In this document: positions 40,603 through 52,129 of the stretch, in pieces
How positions within the stretch are numbered: the stretch's first letter is position 1
How the letters are laid out: each line of letters opens with the position of its first letter
Origin: Symsagittifera roscoffensis
Lineage: Eukaryota; Xenacoelomorpha; Acoela; Convolutidae
Direction of reading: 5' to 3'
Length of the DNA stretch: 64,000 nucleotides
Assembly (NCBI RefSeq): GCF_963678635.1
Contig: NC_087063.1
Location: 45,366,101 to 45,430,100, forward strand
The notes under the pieces: generated by a model
Database searches by the model: none
What the model saw: only the letters and a program-made list of their open reading frames with translations
What the model was told of the DNA's origin: nothing
Program-made: the position numbers and the translations under genes

Positions 40603-42362
40603 TTAGTCGTCTGGGAAAAAGCCGTGGGGGAAGATGTCGCGAATCATGTCTGATATTGTTAGTAACTTGGCTAGTATGCGTATGACATTTTTAGTTTGTA
40701 GCAGTGGCCAAAGCAATTGAAGTGCTTTGATGGTGTTTAGTTCTTCTGTGCCTACTGCGAACTCATAAGGTGTGTTTTGAATGAAGTTAAAGATTTTATG
40801 ATTATATTTAGTATTATGAATAAATTCTAATATGGTCATTTCGATAGGTTGTATAAATTCATGCGGGATAATGAAGGGTCTTGATTCTTCATCATTGAAG
40901 GTCTTCGTGATGGGACAGAATATAGACATTTGGGTGACTGGGTCGTAATTGCGGAGGATGCCATGGAGGTTAGTATTTTTAATGCAATATGTAAAATTAA
41001 GAAAAAATGGTGACGTGTATTTTGAGTTAAGAAACTGAAAACGATGGTGGGGTTGTCTTGATGGAGTGTGTAAATCAAAATGATTTTGTATAAAACGATA
41101 ATATGTGTAAGTGTGCGTTTGTTTAGTGCGTAACATTATATCGTGGGAACAGTGCAAATCGCGTTCCTGTGGTGAAAAAAAATGAAAGGTTAGTGAAATT
41201 AACTGAAATTTATCATAGAAGCTTTCATATGCTTGTATATCAACTAGTGCTTCTGAAAAAATATGATCATGCCTTTTATCAAAAATTATAAGTGTAAATA
41301 CGTATGGTGTTTTAATAAAAATCTTTTCGGTTAGAGGCGGGTTTGCAAAGCGATCTTCGTCTAAAAATTGATCGTGATTAGGGCGGATGATATTATGATC
41401 GTAGTATTCTATTGAGAAATCGTTAGCTCGGGGTGCGGTGAATGTTTTTAATAATATTTTATATCCAACATAAGTAAATTGTCGAGGTGTTAATGATGTG
41501 GTGAGTCTATATAAAATTTTTTTCCTCTATGTTTTCACTAGTATTAGTTAGTGGTAAACAAAGGGGGTTAGTATAATTGTAGTAAGCTGTCCAATGAAGT
41601 GTTGGCATTAAAACGTGCTCATCAACAAAATTTCGTGTTTCGTTAGCAATGGTAGGTGTAATTAATGTATATTGCGGAAATTATGGTAGGGTGATTGCTA
41701 GAAAATTTTTCGTATTTGTGTGTTCTGGGTGGTTGATGTATTCTCGGACTGTTCCGGGTTTGGTTGGGAATAGGTGATTTGGGAATTTTCGTTTAAAAGT
41801 GCGATAAGCTCGGTTAGTACTGGTAGGTGTTTTGGTGGATGTGAATGACTGAGCTAATGATGGAGTGTAAGCTGAAGAGGGCGTAGGAGTTGGTGGATTT
41901 GAGGATGTTATTGTGGATGATAGTTGGATATTTGGAAATTTATAGTCGGAAATTTGGATGGTATCTGGGGAATTATTATGTGATCTGTCGGAATGAAATG
42001 GAGAATAGGTTGGGGTTACTTGGGAAGCGTAAGAAGGAGTGGAAAGGGATGGGAGTGGATGATTGGATTGGATGGGTCGAAAAGGGGTTGCGAAAAAACT
42101 GAGGAGTTGGTCTGGGTATGGGTAGAGGGAGATGGTTCGGAGTCTGCAAATTCGTCGGGGGTTTCTACAATGGATATTTAAATTGTGAGATAGTATGAGA
42201 AACTGAAATATCTGAGTTAGTGTCAGAATTCGTGATTGATGGTATATTAATAATTGGAGAATCGGGTGGCGGGAAAGCAAAAAGTGGGATAATTGGGATT
42301 TGAGTTTGGAGGTTGGTTGGGTGGGAATTTGAGCGATGGAGGGATCCAAGTTGTCGGCTCAT
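40603..42362 (-). pseudogene. Post-env ORF of unknown function, about 580 codons
   Basis: ATG at 42,362 overlaps the env stop (ATGA, 42,362-42,359). The first 200 codons are Pro/Ser/Thr-rich and need frame changes. From about 42,070 one frame runs to TAA near 41,678, continues in the same phase to about 41,527, and after one shift at a T-run stays open from about 41,515 to TAA 40,603-40,605 (some 300 codons). The last part has normal protein composition (LQLLWPLLQTKNVIRILAKL near the end, FIIPHEFIQPIEMTILEFI before it). No membrane segment or known domain was recognised. The position suits a retroviral-type accessory gene. Confidence 0.55.
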
Positions 42363-45340
42363 CGTGGGCTAAAAAAATGATTATTTTGAGATTGAAAAGT
42401 GGTGGTGTGAGGTTGTTCTATAATTTGTTCATAAGTATTATCATTTTGTGAATGATGTGTCATTATGAGTCGAATGGGACTTTGTGTTGTCATTGGTCGA
42501 GAATTTGGATTATTTGTAATTTCTAAATTTTGAAAATTTCGGGGAACTAATGATAATGGATGATTTTGTGGTAGGGGTGGTATCTGTGGTGCAGTAGGTG
42601 TTGTATTGACATTATTATGTTCTTCGTCGTATGTGTTTGTCTTGTGGATATTTTTGTATTATATTGTTTTATTTGTGCATCTAGAAGTATTTTATTGATT
42701 GACGATCAAAAAATTCCAAAAAATCCTGCGAATAGTATACGTGCTACACTTGCTTGGCGATTCACTTGTGTGTGTATAGCACATGTGTTATAGATTTCTT
42801 TTAACAGTGAGAAAAGAAATCCTATAAAATTAAACATGGCGTATAAGATGGTTAATTTTTCTAAGATGTATTAGGGCCATCCTAGAAAGACGAGAATTTC
42901 GTTTTTTAAGGTTACAAAACTGAAAATATTTATGGGTGAAATATCCTGTGGTCTATATTTTTCACCGTTTAAATATATGTAGTCTTTGATATCTTTAAAA
43001 TATCCGCTGTAGTCTTGTGTACAAATGTCTGCAAATCCTGCGGTTTCGGCAAGTTTTCTTAAATTCTGGTCGATTGGTTGTCGTTGTATTGTGTCCATTT
43101 GTGTTAGTAGTTCTTGAAATTGTTGTGTTTCAATGTGATGTTGTATATCAGATTTAGAATAAATTCCAATTGATTGTAAATCTATATTTGGGTTACGAGC
43201 GATAGCTCGGATGCTTTCGGGTGAAAACTTTTTTAGTGGTTGCATTAATGTAGGATACGGTGTAAGTAGGTAGTATTTATCTTCATCAGGGTTTAATTGT
43301 ACGACATTGTGGCTCTTTTCTGATCCACATGGGACTGCGGTATCCCAAAAATAAGTTCATCTTGAGAGTGTATCGACAAAATGTACTTCTTTATTTTTAT
43401 AGAATATGGGGATTTTTTTATAACAACGTTTATCTTCGAAAACATATAATGGTGATACTTTTTTGGTGCAAGTATAAAACCATAAATTGTTTCCTTCGTA
43501 ATCAAGAAATTTTTATCTGTTTCCTGATAATAAATATCCTGCGTAAGGTATTTTCAGTACTGCTAATGCGAGTGATTGTAAGATTTGTGTTCTTTCTAAT
43601 TCGCATAGTTGATGAAGTGTTTCTAATTCAGAAAGTGATATTTCTTGGAAAATTCTACTAATTGTGTAGTCTAATTTCATGTCCAAGGGGATATCATAAT
43701 GAATATTACCAAAGTAGATGCTATTCATTAGTGACAGTTCTTGTAAACATGTGCTTTTACTGTCGTATGGTTTTAATTTTCCACCAGGTTGACCTTTGCT
43801 TTTATAAAAGTTAACTGGGACGTATGATGTTCCTTCGTTAATAGGATGACTTGTGGCATAAGGGTCAATTTTTTGTTTTTCCAGTGGTCATGTCGAAACC
43901 TTTTTCATATTCGACAAGTATTTCAGAGTATTGTGTTTTATAAAGTGGATTGCTATATTCACATGCAAATTCTGTTTCTTGATAGACTTGAAAACGTGTT
44001 AATTTATTTTCTACATCATGAGTGTTTTTGAAATCAGTGCTTTGTTTACGAGACGGGTTCATTTGTTCGTATGGGATTGATTCAATAAAATATTTTTCAT
44101 GAAATTTTGTGATTCGAGCGTGTATTTTTGCTACTTGAAATGTTGTGCATGTATCTTCGGGAAACCAAACAATTGTTCCTTGGGTCCTTTTTGTAGGGTC
44201 ACAATAACCTTGATCATTTTTGCAGGGTAATCTGATTCCTTGATAGATCATGGTGTTATCAGTTAAATCTCGTGTGAGTTGTATTTTTTCAAGTTGTATT
44301 TTCCAATCAAAAAAGATTATTTCTTGATATCCTTTATTTTTTGTGTCTGCTTTGCAGTTTGAAAGATTATTTATTCCAAAGTGTGGTATCCAGTGTTTAT
44401 CGTTTATATCATAAGTTAATCGTCCGTGTGCGCCATTATATGGGTATTTTTCGTCTAATTTAACATGTCCTTGATATCGTTCAATTTCTGCTTGATGTAC
44501 AGAGTCGGCAAAGACTTTAAATTTACTATTTTTCTGTCTGTGTTTTTATTTCTTGTTAGATTTAGTCTGAGTAATTCGTTTTTACAATCGTCGGGATTCA
44601 GGTGTAAAAGTCTTTCAATATTACTCTGGTGAAATGATTCGTGATCAAGTCGGTTCTTATTTCCGTTGGAAACTTGTGAACAATGTACTTTGTTTTCTGA
44701 AAATGTTGCTGTAAGTTTATATACTGTGACGGTTGTTGCTCGGGCTTTTGAGTACAATGTTGCTATTACATTTTTAGTTTCTATAGCTTGTGGTTCTGTT
44801 TCGCATTGTGATACTTGATTTATTGCAAATGTTTGTGTGGTGTTTGTTGTTCGTTATCTTCACAATCATAGTGTGTTACTAATAAATTCTGGGGTCCTGT
44901 GCGAGGAGAAGGATTTGTGTTTTGGTCGGAAAATATTAGAAACAGGATGTGTTGAAATGTTAATATTTTTAGTTATACATGTGTATGGAATCCGGAGTAT
45001 GGGTTGTAAAATTTTACGTATCCAATTGTGTTTTTTGTATATCTATCGTATTTATATATTACTTCAGTTGTTATAAATGGTGGTGGTAGCGATTGAGCTG
45101 TTATATTTGGTGGATTTAATGGGTAGGGATGTTGAACAATATTATTTAGTCTGATTGTGATTTCAAATTTCAATTGGAGACTATTTTGTTGGAGAATTTG
45201 AATATTATGTTCTCGAATATCTTCGTGGATATCTGGTCTATATTGTAATCTATGAAGTGCCCAACTGTGGAGTCGGTTACTTTCTTGATGTTGTCCAAAT
45301 AATGGGGGAGGTACTACGAAATTGTTTCAATCTTATCGTA
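42359..45340 (-). pseudogene. env: Envelope-like glycoprotein gene of the 18.7-kb element
   Basis: The coding remnant lies between pol and the last ORF. Recognisable text includes ELERTQILQSLALAVLKIP (about 43,560-43,620) and AGYLLSGN, then scattered Cys residues. This resembles the ectodomain family shared by chuvirus-type glycoproteins and env genes captured by some LTR elements; the assignment is from memory. A hydrophobic stretch near 42,780-42,840 suits the membrane anchor, and a Gln/Pro/Asn-rich tail ends at TGA 42,361-42,359. Frames break at least five times (for example near 44,500, 43,860, 43,510 and 42,870), so no envelope can be made. Confidence 0.55.
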
Positions 45341-46302
45341 AAAGAATATTTGATGATGATTGTTCTCGATATCTAGCGTCGAGGTTATTTGGGAAATTTA
45401 AAGCGAAAAGTGTCGGTGAGCTTTGATTGAATGATGGTGTTGACGCGAGTGATAATGTTTCTGGTAACAATGATAGTGTTTTATCAGAAGAGATATTTAT
45501 GGTTCATTTACCAAGTTCGGTTCACCTTGTGTATATGAGTGTGTTGTCCAATATGGTGGTTTTTCTCTGGTATCTGGGGGATTAAAAGGACTTTCTCGGA
45601 TTTGTTGTGATGTGGGGGTTGAACCTAGATAGTCTGAGGGTATACTTGAGGTGCTATGTTGTGAAAAGAGTGTGGAAGTTTCTGGTAATGTACTACTTGA
45701 AACTTCTGAAGTAGTTGGTGTTGGTGATTGGGGTATATCAAAATGAACTCTGCGGGTTTGAAAATTTCTATTTCTTCGTGGATGTATAATTTGTCTATTT
45801 ATTTCAATTGTATTTTGATTTTGACTAATATTTCTTAATGTCGTACTCTATTTAAGTCTTGTGGTAATGTGGGGTATAAATTATATGTTGGTTCACTTAG
45901 GGATGCTTGTCGCTGAACTGGTTCTAGTGGTTCAGATAAGCTAGCGTGTCGTTCTTCAAAAGTGTACGGGTTATCTTGGAAAGAAATTCGTGTGGATGTT
46001 TAGGGGTTTTGGGTAGTTGTGGGTTGACTGGGTTTTCTTGGGAAGATGTCGGTGAAGACTGATTTTGTGGTGGTTGGTTAGCAATTTTAGAAATGTGTCC
46101 GATTGATCTTTTTCTAGTGGGAAGGTTTATGTTTATTGTAATATTCTTCGATGAAAAGGATTAAAAGGATTGTTGCTAAGGCGAATGTGACTATTGCCTT
46201 TTTTACACATTTGCACATTGTCATGATTAGGGATGATAAAAATAAGATGAAAATTACGAATAGTAAAAAAATATCTGTTCTACTAAAAATTGTTCGTATC
46301 AT
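45341..46302 (-). pseudogene. Membrane ORF and Pro/Ser/Thr-rich region before env
   Basis: ATG 46,302 opens a 62-residue frame with two hydrophobic runs (FLLFVIFILFLSSLIM and AIVTFALATILLILFI) separated by CKCVKK, ending at 46,114. The following 750 bases give protein-like, Pro/Ser/Thr-rich text in shifting frames (SSPTSSQENPVNPQL, FEERHASLSEPLEP, SSSTLPETSTLFSQ). It could be a separate two-span membrane protein or the start of the envelope precursor; I cannot decide. A signal-anchor role of the first run is possible. Confidence 0.4.
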
Positions 46303-47231
46303 TTAAATAGACTTTGAATTATCGTACCTGTGAATGTGGTCAATGATTTGGGAAAGTTGGAGATATATTTCAAATAGGGATTAGAAAATTTTAAAAAATA
46401 TTGCAAAAATTTATTAAAAGGATTATTAAGGCTTCAAAAGTTTCAATAAAAAATATTAGCAAAAGTTTAAAGAGAATGAAAAATTTTATGAAAAGGTTTA
46501 AGATTGTATTTTTTAAGGTATCGACTGTTAGAGAGAAAAGAATTTAAGAAATGATTCGTACGTCGAATATTTTTTGTTTTCTGGAGCGAAATTTAAGTGT
46601 GGTCGGATTATTTATTGATTTTTTGACAAGTTGGTTGAGTTTTGTGAAAAATTGTTGGAGGCTATTTTTATGGTGTTTGGGAGGTCTTCTTTGCTTTGTT
46701 TTTATTTGGTGGGTAATCTGAGGTATTTTTGAAATATTTGTACTTTAGGCCAAATGATTATGGTCCTTTTTTACTTTAGGCTAATTTGCCATTTTTGTTT
46801 TGGGGGTTTTTGAGGTCTAAGTTGGGAAAATATTGTTGATCTTTGCGTTATTAGATAGGGGAGGGTTGTAATATTATGGTGGTATTTATTTTAGTTGTCA
46901 AGTTTTAGGAAGTTGCTTATTTTTGACCTGGAGGTTGTAAAGTTATAGTTATAGATATGCCTGGAGATTAATATCTATCGGCTAGTAGGTTTGTGCTAGA
47001 GATATTGAAGGTGACGGATTTGAGTGAATCCTATTGGCTGATTTTGAACTAGAATTGTTGCGTATGTTTCAGCATGTTATCTTGAAAATGTGGAAATTTC
47101 AAAATGATTTAAAGGTGTACAAATTAATAATTTTAAAATCAAAGTTGTTTTTGGAATTCAACTGTTTTAAATATTTTAGATTGTGGGATGAATGTTTTGT
47201 AATTTTTACGTGGTTGGTTTCTAAGTCGTGT
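46303..47231 (-). other. Non-coding stretch between pol and env genes
   Basis: Very A/T-rich with no long frame on either strand. If the downstream genes are expressed from a spliced RNA, a splice acceptor would be expected here or just beyond; none stands out enough to call. Confidence 0.4.
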
Positions 47232-48545
47232 TTATTCTCTGTGTTTTGATTTTTGTACTTGTTCTTGTGGTAAAATTTTTTCTATCATTTTTCTGTGTTT
47301 TCTTTCTTTTTGAGGTCTTTTTGGGTCTGGTAATTTTGTATAATTATGAGTTGTGTTTTGTTTTTGATTTTGTTTATGATGAACGTCGGAATGTATATTA
47401 GTTGCTTGTTCTGTATGTGTATGTTTTTGGATAACTTTTAAACCTGTAAAGGAATATAATTGATTTAATTCGCGTAATGCGTAATCTTTCGGGTAGTAAG
47501 GTAACAAATTGTTACGATGTTGAACAATTTCTTTTTTGGTTGAATCTGTGAGTTTGTATGTTACTTCAGTGGGTTTGGCAATTATTTGGTATGGTCCTTC
47601 GCGAAGTGGTTGTAATTTTTTGGAGATTCCTTTTTGTGTATTAAAATTAGGTATCAAAACAAATGTTCCAATTTTTAAATCTGTGGCTGGCATAAAGCGT
47701 GAATTAATTTGGCTGTTAATATTTTGTCTTTGTAACAATTTCTTTGTTACTTTTTGGTAATTTTCATTGTGCTTTTTATCTCTATTTAAAATCCATTCGA
47801 TATGTGTGCCGGAGGCTAATTTGAGAATTTGTGGGTGATGAAAATGATCTTCATCATGTGTGTGTGAAGGTAGGTTATAACAAATTGAATCTTTATTTGG
47901 TTGGCAATAACCTTGTGCATTTTTATGGGCTTTTGCTGTGAACATAATTGGTTTTCGTGGCTTTTGATTAAAAACCAATTCATATGGTGACATTCCTAAA
48001 GTTGTCTTGATTTGTGAATTGTATGATAAGGGAAATAATTTTACATCTGCTGACCATTCTGTGTATCGGGTATCGTTTCCATTAATGATAAATCTGAGAT
48101 ATTCTTGTAATGAACGGTTCATACCTTCGACTAAACCGTTTGTCCAAGGTGCATGAGATGTACTTGGTTTATTTTTAATGTTATATAAGGGGCACAGTGT
48201 GCTGATTTCATTATTAATAAATTCTGTACCGTTATCTGTAACTAGGATTTCGGGTAATCCGAATTTAGCTATCCAGTGTTCGTAAAGTGTTGTGTAAGCA
48301 TAGTAAGCATTACAATGTGGTACTGGGTTGAGTGCTACATAATGTGTGAATGCATCAACAATGACCATAATGTAGGAGTTTCCTTCAGAAGATGGTGAAA
48401 TTCGTCCTTTTGTGTCGAATGAAATTCTATGGTTGAAATATAAACTTTGTCCTTTAAAATCTTGTTTCTGTGCTATTTGTTTTTGATTTGGATAAGGCTT
48501 GTTCAATTGACATATTTTACAATCATTGCTTAATACTTTTATCAA
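47232..48545 (-). CDS. pol: Integrase of the 18.7-kb element (intact core)
   Basis: This is the largest intact frame in the window (437 residues). CKICQLNKPYP is the Cys pair of the zinc-binding region; its His partners lie in the preceding frame. The DDE core is complete: RISFDTKGRI (first Asp, about 48,425), ILVTDNGTEF (second Asp, about 48,240) and NGLVEGMNRSLQEYL (Glu, about 48,125), with normal spacing. LREGPYQI near 47,590 is the GPY/F module of Ty3/Gypsy integrases. The C-terminus is Lys/Gln/His-rich. The start listed is only the first usable codon; the true protein is part of a Pol polyprotein. Confidence 0.85.
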   Translation of the reverse strand: MIKVLSNDCKICQLNKPYPNQKQIAQKQDFKGQSLYFNHRISFDTKGRISPSSEGNSYIMVIVDAFTHYVALNPVPHCNAYYAYTTLYEHWIAKFGLPEILVTDNGTEFINNEISTLCPLYNIKNKPSTSHAPWTNGLVEGMNRSLQEYLRFIINGNDTRYTEWSADVKLFPLSYNSQIKTTLGMSPYELVFNQKPRKPIMFTAKAHKNAQGYCQPNKDSICYNLPSHTHDEDHFHHPQILKLASGTHIEWILNRDKKHNENYQKVTKKLLQRQNINSQINSRFMPATDLKIGTFVLIPNFNTQKGISKKLQPLREGPYQIIAKPTEVTYKLTDSTKKEIVQHRNNLLPYYPKDYALRELNQLYSFTGLKVIQKHTHTEQATNIHSDVHHKQNQKQNTTHNYTKLPDPKRPQKERKHRKMIEKILPQEQVQKSKHRE

Positions 48546-49408
48546 ATTTTTGTGCGAAGTTCGAGTATGTCTTTTCTGATTCTGAGTGTCCTTTTGTATT
48601 TTGTGTATGGGAAATGTTAAATGCTATCAGTATCATACTTAAAGGAAGACAGGGAACTTTTGAATCATCTAATTGATATTCTAAAAGATCTGTATTTTCA
48701 TTGATTGTTGTGTTAATAAATTTTCGGAAAAATCGGAGGAGTGTTTTGTTTCCTAAAACTGTGGTATCAGCTTTTGCTGGTTTTGTTTTGTATTTGTGCC
48801 ATGATTTTAGTTGTCTAATTACTGGGTCGAAATTTTGATATTGTTTTAAAAGTTCAAGTGTAATTTTTTCTGTTGGTGGGAGAAAAATAATTTCAATTTC
48901 TAGTTTGGATAGGGGAATTGTGTCAAGTGGGTCATGGAGGTTAAAAACTTGATTTTTTGTGTATTTTGAATCATTCGTTTGTGGTTCTAATAAATTTATT
49001 TTATCGGTCAAATTTTTTTTTCAATTAATGGAAAAAAGTCTATTTATGCGGTTGTTGTTTCATTTTCTTTTGTTGAGTATTATTTTTGATCCATTGTGAG
49101 TATGGAATTGGTTTGAAGGTAGATGTGCCTAATAAATCAACTTCGTAGTGATTGTTTTGGCAATCTAAGTAGAGTGGAAAATGTTCTAAATTATTTATTT
49201 GTGATTGATCAAGGTCAGTTTTTACTGCGTATTTGCATTCTAATCGGCGTGATGTTTCATATTTTGCGAGATAGAATTTAATATTTTTTGGTATTTCAAC
49301 TGTAGTTTTTCGTGTAAGTAGTTCAGGTGGTGTATTTCTATTTAATGTATCTGGTAATGCAAGATTTTTTCCTGCTGTCCAAAACATATGTAAGTTTGGG
49401 AATTTCAT
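48523..49408 (-). pseudogene. pol: Pol linker: RNase H end and integrase zinc region
   Basis: The frame 49,408-49,040 contains AGKNLALPDTLNRNTPPELL, the usual end of Gypsy RNase H (GK.N..AD.LSR). The frame 49,011-48,523 continues to HTQNTKGHSESEKTYSNF, the His pair of the integrase zinc domain. It is cut by stops at 49,040 and 48,523 and a small overlap with the integrase frame, so at least two breaks separate these parts. Confidence 0.7.
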
Positions 49409-49413
49409 TAAAA

Positions 49414-50929
49414 TTAATTGAAATCTATAAACTCTATGATTAGGATTTGATTTTGTGTGAAGAGAAATGTAATTGGTTTATGATCTGTGAATAGAACTGT
49501 TGGCTGTTTTGATCCAAGTATCAGAAATTCGTACTCTGTAAGTGTATAAATTATAGCTGTACATTCTCTCATTAGAGTAGAGAGTCGTAGCTCGGCTTGT
49601 GTGAATAATCGTGAATTTGCTGATATAAGATTCATTTTATTTGTTCCACTATGTGATTATAGTAATGCTGCGCCGATGCTAAAATTTGAAGCAACGCACA
49701 TTGCATAGAATGGTTGATTTGGATCTGGAATTGTGTTTGAAATTTGCTCTGTCAAAAATTTTTTGAATTTCTTCAAATCGAGTTTGATGTTCAGTGGTCC
49801 ATTCAAAATTATTTTGTTGTCTGAGTATGTTGTAGAAAGGTCTTGAGTATAACTGCATTTTGTAAACATATTTACTTAAGAAATTCAATATTGCAAGGAA
49901 TTCTTGGATTTTCTTTTTATTTGTAGGTGGTTGAAGTTTTTGGATTGCATCAATCCGTGATTTTAATGGGGTGATTGTATTTTGTTCAATATTATGTCGT
50001 AAAAAATTAACGCATGTTAAGAAAAAATGTGATTCATTGGGGACTGCTTTCAGATTTTCGTTCTGAAGTATTTTATGATACTGTTCCAAAACTATAAACA
50101 TTTCTTCTTTAGTTTGTGATTGCATGAAAACATCATCTAAATATTTGATTGCATTTTTCTTGAGTATTAAAGGTCTAAACGTTTTACTCATGAAAGCTGA
50201 AAAAGATGCTGGTCCTATGGATATTCCATAGAATAATCGATTAAATTCGTAATGTTGATTTCCAATAACAAATTGTGTTAAGCGTCGTGGTTGTTCATCT
50301 AGTGTCATTTGGTTATAAGCACTGTTCATATCTGCGGTTGTGAAGTATTTACCATTTATCTTTGTTAAGATAACTTGTATTGGTTCGATAGGCCAATTGC
50401 ATTTTGATTCGTCAATTGGTGAATTGAGATATCTAGCGTCTAAAACTATTTTTAGTGATTCACCTTTTGCTAGAATGATAACAGGGTTGATGGAGGTATT
50501 ACCTTTTGGTTATTCTTCCTTATTTACTGGTGATATAATTTCAAATTGTTCTAAAGTATCAAGTAATCTATTTACCTTGTCGTATAAGTGAATCGGTACT
50601 TTACTTGCTCTTTGTTTTTTGAAAACTGCGTCAGGTTTTAATGGGAGGTGTAGTGATGAACTAATTTTTCCAACGTCAAAATTTGATGTTGCGTAGACTG
50701 TGGAATATTTTCTCATTTGTTTTGCTAATTTGTCAAATTCATCATGTGTGATTTGTGAATGTTGAAAATTAAACATTGTTAAAAAATTTTGTTGTTCTTT
50801 TGTATAATTTGTTATATTGAATGTTGGTTTAAAATATGGTGTTTTTGTGAAGTAATCTGTATTTCTTTTTTCATTACTTATTATTATATTATTTATGGAT
50901 AATTCTTCGTCAAGAATAGTGATTGACAA
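49414..50929 (-). pseudogene. pol: Reverse transcriptase and RNase H of the 18.7-kb element
   Basis: The frame 50,929-50,510 has the RT start (SSSLHLPLKPDAVFKKQR). After a stop, INPVIILAKGESLKIVLDAR, TADMNSAYNQM (first Asp, near 50,325), RLFYGISIGPASFSAFM and the active site KYLDDVFMQS (about 50,120-50,150) follow in order. RNase H reads FYAMCVASNFSIGAALL, where the usual catalytic Asp of DAS is Val, then RECTAIIYTLTEYEFLI and LFTDHKPITFL. Breaks occur near 50,515, 49,680 and 49,640. YLDD is a normal Ty3/Gypsy variant. Confidence 0.85.
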
Positions 50930-52128
50930 ATATCTAATAGTTGTAATATATTATTTACCCGATATCCTACTTCATTTATAGGTGAAGTTGCGGCATTCGT
51001 TTTACAATATCCTAATAGTCCTAAAGGTAGTGTTATTCGATATGGTGTATTTTTATATACGTGTAGTGAAATAATATCGGAATTTGTAACTTTTAGATAT
51101 TTTATGGATGAGATTGTAATTTTGAAAAATTTGTGAATGGGTTTAAATTTGAAATCTGACATGAAAAGCTGTTGTTTGTTTTGTTTTTTGACATACTGAT
51201 GAACTTGTTTTATTAATAATTTATATATGCTTCCTGATAGTGGTTTCAGGTGTTTCCGTTCTTGATTATAAATGGGGTAAAATTTCGAGAAAAATGGTGG
51301 TTGTTTGTTTAATCTTTGGAAGAATGTTAAGGCTGTGTTTTTTGTTTTCGTATATTTGTCTTTGATATGGATTTTACTATTTAAGATGTTTATTGTTGGT
51401 ATATATTTAGTAATAAACGGTATGCCAATGATATTGTGCTTAATATCAGTTATATGAAATGTTTGTTTAAATGGCTTGTTCAGAATCTTGTTTTGTTCCA
51501 TTGTTCTAGTGGGAACAAGGAATAGTTGGATTTTTCCATAGTTTACTAATGTTGATCCTTGTGCTGTTGCCAGTTTACAAGATGTTTCAAGAGGTGTTAA
51601 ATTCAGGTGCAGTGTTTTAATTTCATTCCATGTGGGAATGTTAATTATATTTGATTCTGCTCCTGAGTCTATTAAAAAATCAATTTCAAGATCTGGTGGT
51701 TGAAATTCTTTACTTCTTGGACTTCCTAGGTGAAGTGGGATTGTCCAATTTTTTTTTGGTTGTTTTTTTTGTATGTTTTGATAAATATGTGTCGTGTTTG
51801 AGCATTGTACTTCGTCTTTTTTATCAGGTTTAATTACAGTGTTAATTTCATTTACTTCTTGTATAGGTTGTGTATTATTATTAATGGGTGTAGTATAATA
51901 ATTATGGAGAAAACCCAATTGTTTTTTGTATATGTGTGAACTAAAGGGTTGTTCATATATGATGGGTTCATAGTCGTTTTCGACTGTTATCATATTTACA
52001 GAGATGGTTTTATCTGTATCACTTTCAGTATCTCTTGATTCACAATTAATGTGATTTAATTGTAATTCATTACTTCCTGTGCCATCAAAACCTGGGGGGT
52101 CTGAAGTTGTTTCTTCATTTGTTTGCAC
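50893..52128 (-). CDS. pol: Aspartic protease and flanking Pol N-terminus
   Basis: A 411-residue open frame. FLIDSGAESNIINIPTW (about 51,640-51,690) is the protease active site (DSG) and DIKHNIIGIPFITKY (about 51,405-51,450) is the second conserved protease block. The first 130 residues are acidic and Thr/Asn-rich, linking to the gag tail. About 200 residues after the protease (Lys-rich, SIYKLLIKQVHQYVKKQN) lead into the RT without recognised motifs; that spacer is longer than I expect. The start shown is the first ATG in phase; translation probably comes from a Gag-Pol fusion by frameshift. Confidence 0.75.
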   Translation of the reverse strand: MQTNEETTSDPPGFDGTGSNELQLNHINCESRDTESDTDKTISVNMITVENDYEPIIYEQPFSSHIYKKQLGFLHNYYTTPINNNTQPIQEVNEINTVIKPDKKDEVQCSNTTHIYQNIQKKQPKKNWTIPLHLGSPRSKEFQPPDLEIDFLIDSGAESNIINIPTWNEIKTLHLNLTPLETSCKLATAQGSTLVNYGKIQLFLVPTRTMEQNKILNKPFKQTFHITDIKHNIIGIPFITKYIPTINILNSKIHIKDKYTKTKNTALTFFQRLNKQPPFFSKFYPIYNQERKHLKPLSGSIYKLLIKQVHQYVKKQNKQQLFMSDFKFKPIHKFFKITISSIKYLKVTNSDIISLHVYKNTPYRITLPLGLLGYCKTNAATSPINEVGYRVNNILQLLDICQSLFLTKNYP

Positions 52129-52129
52129 T

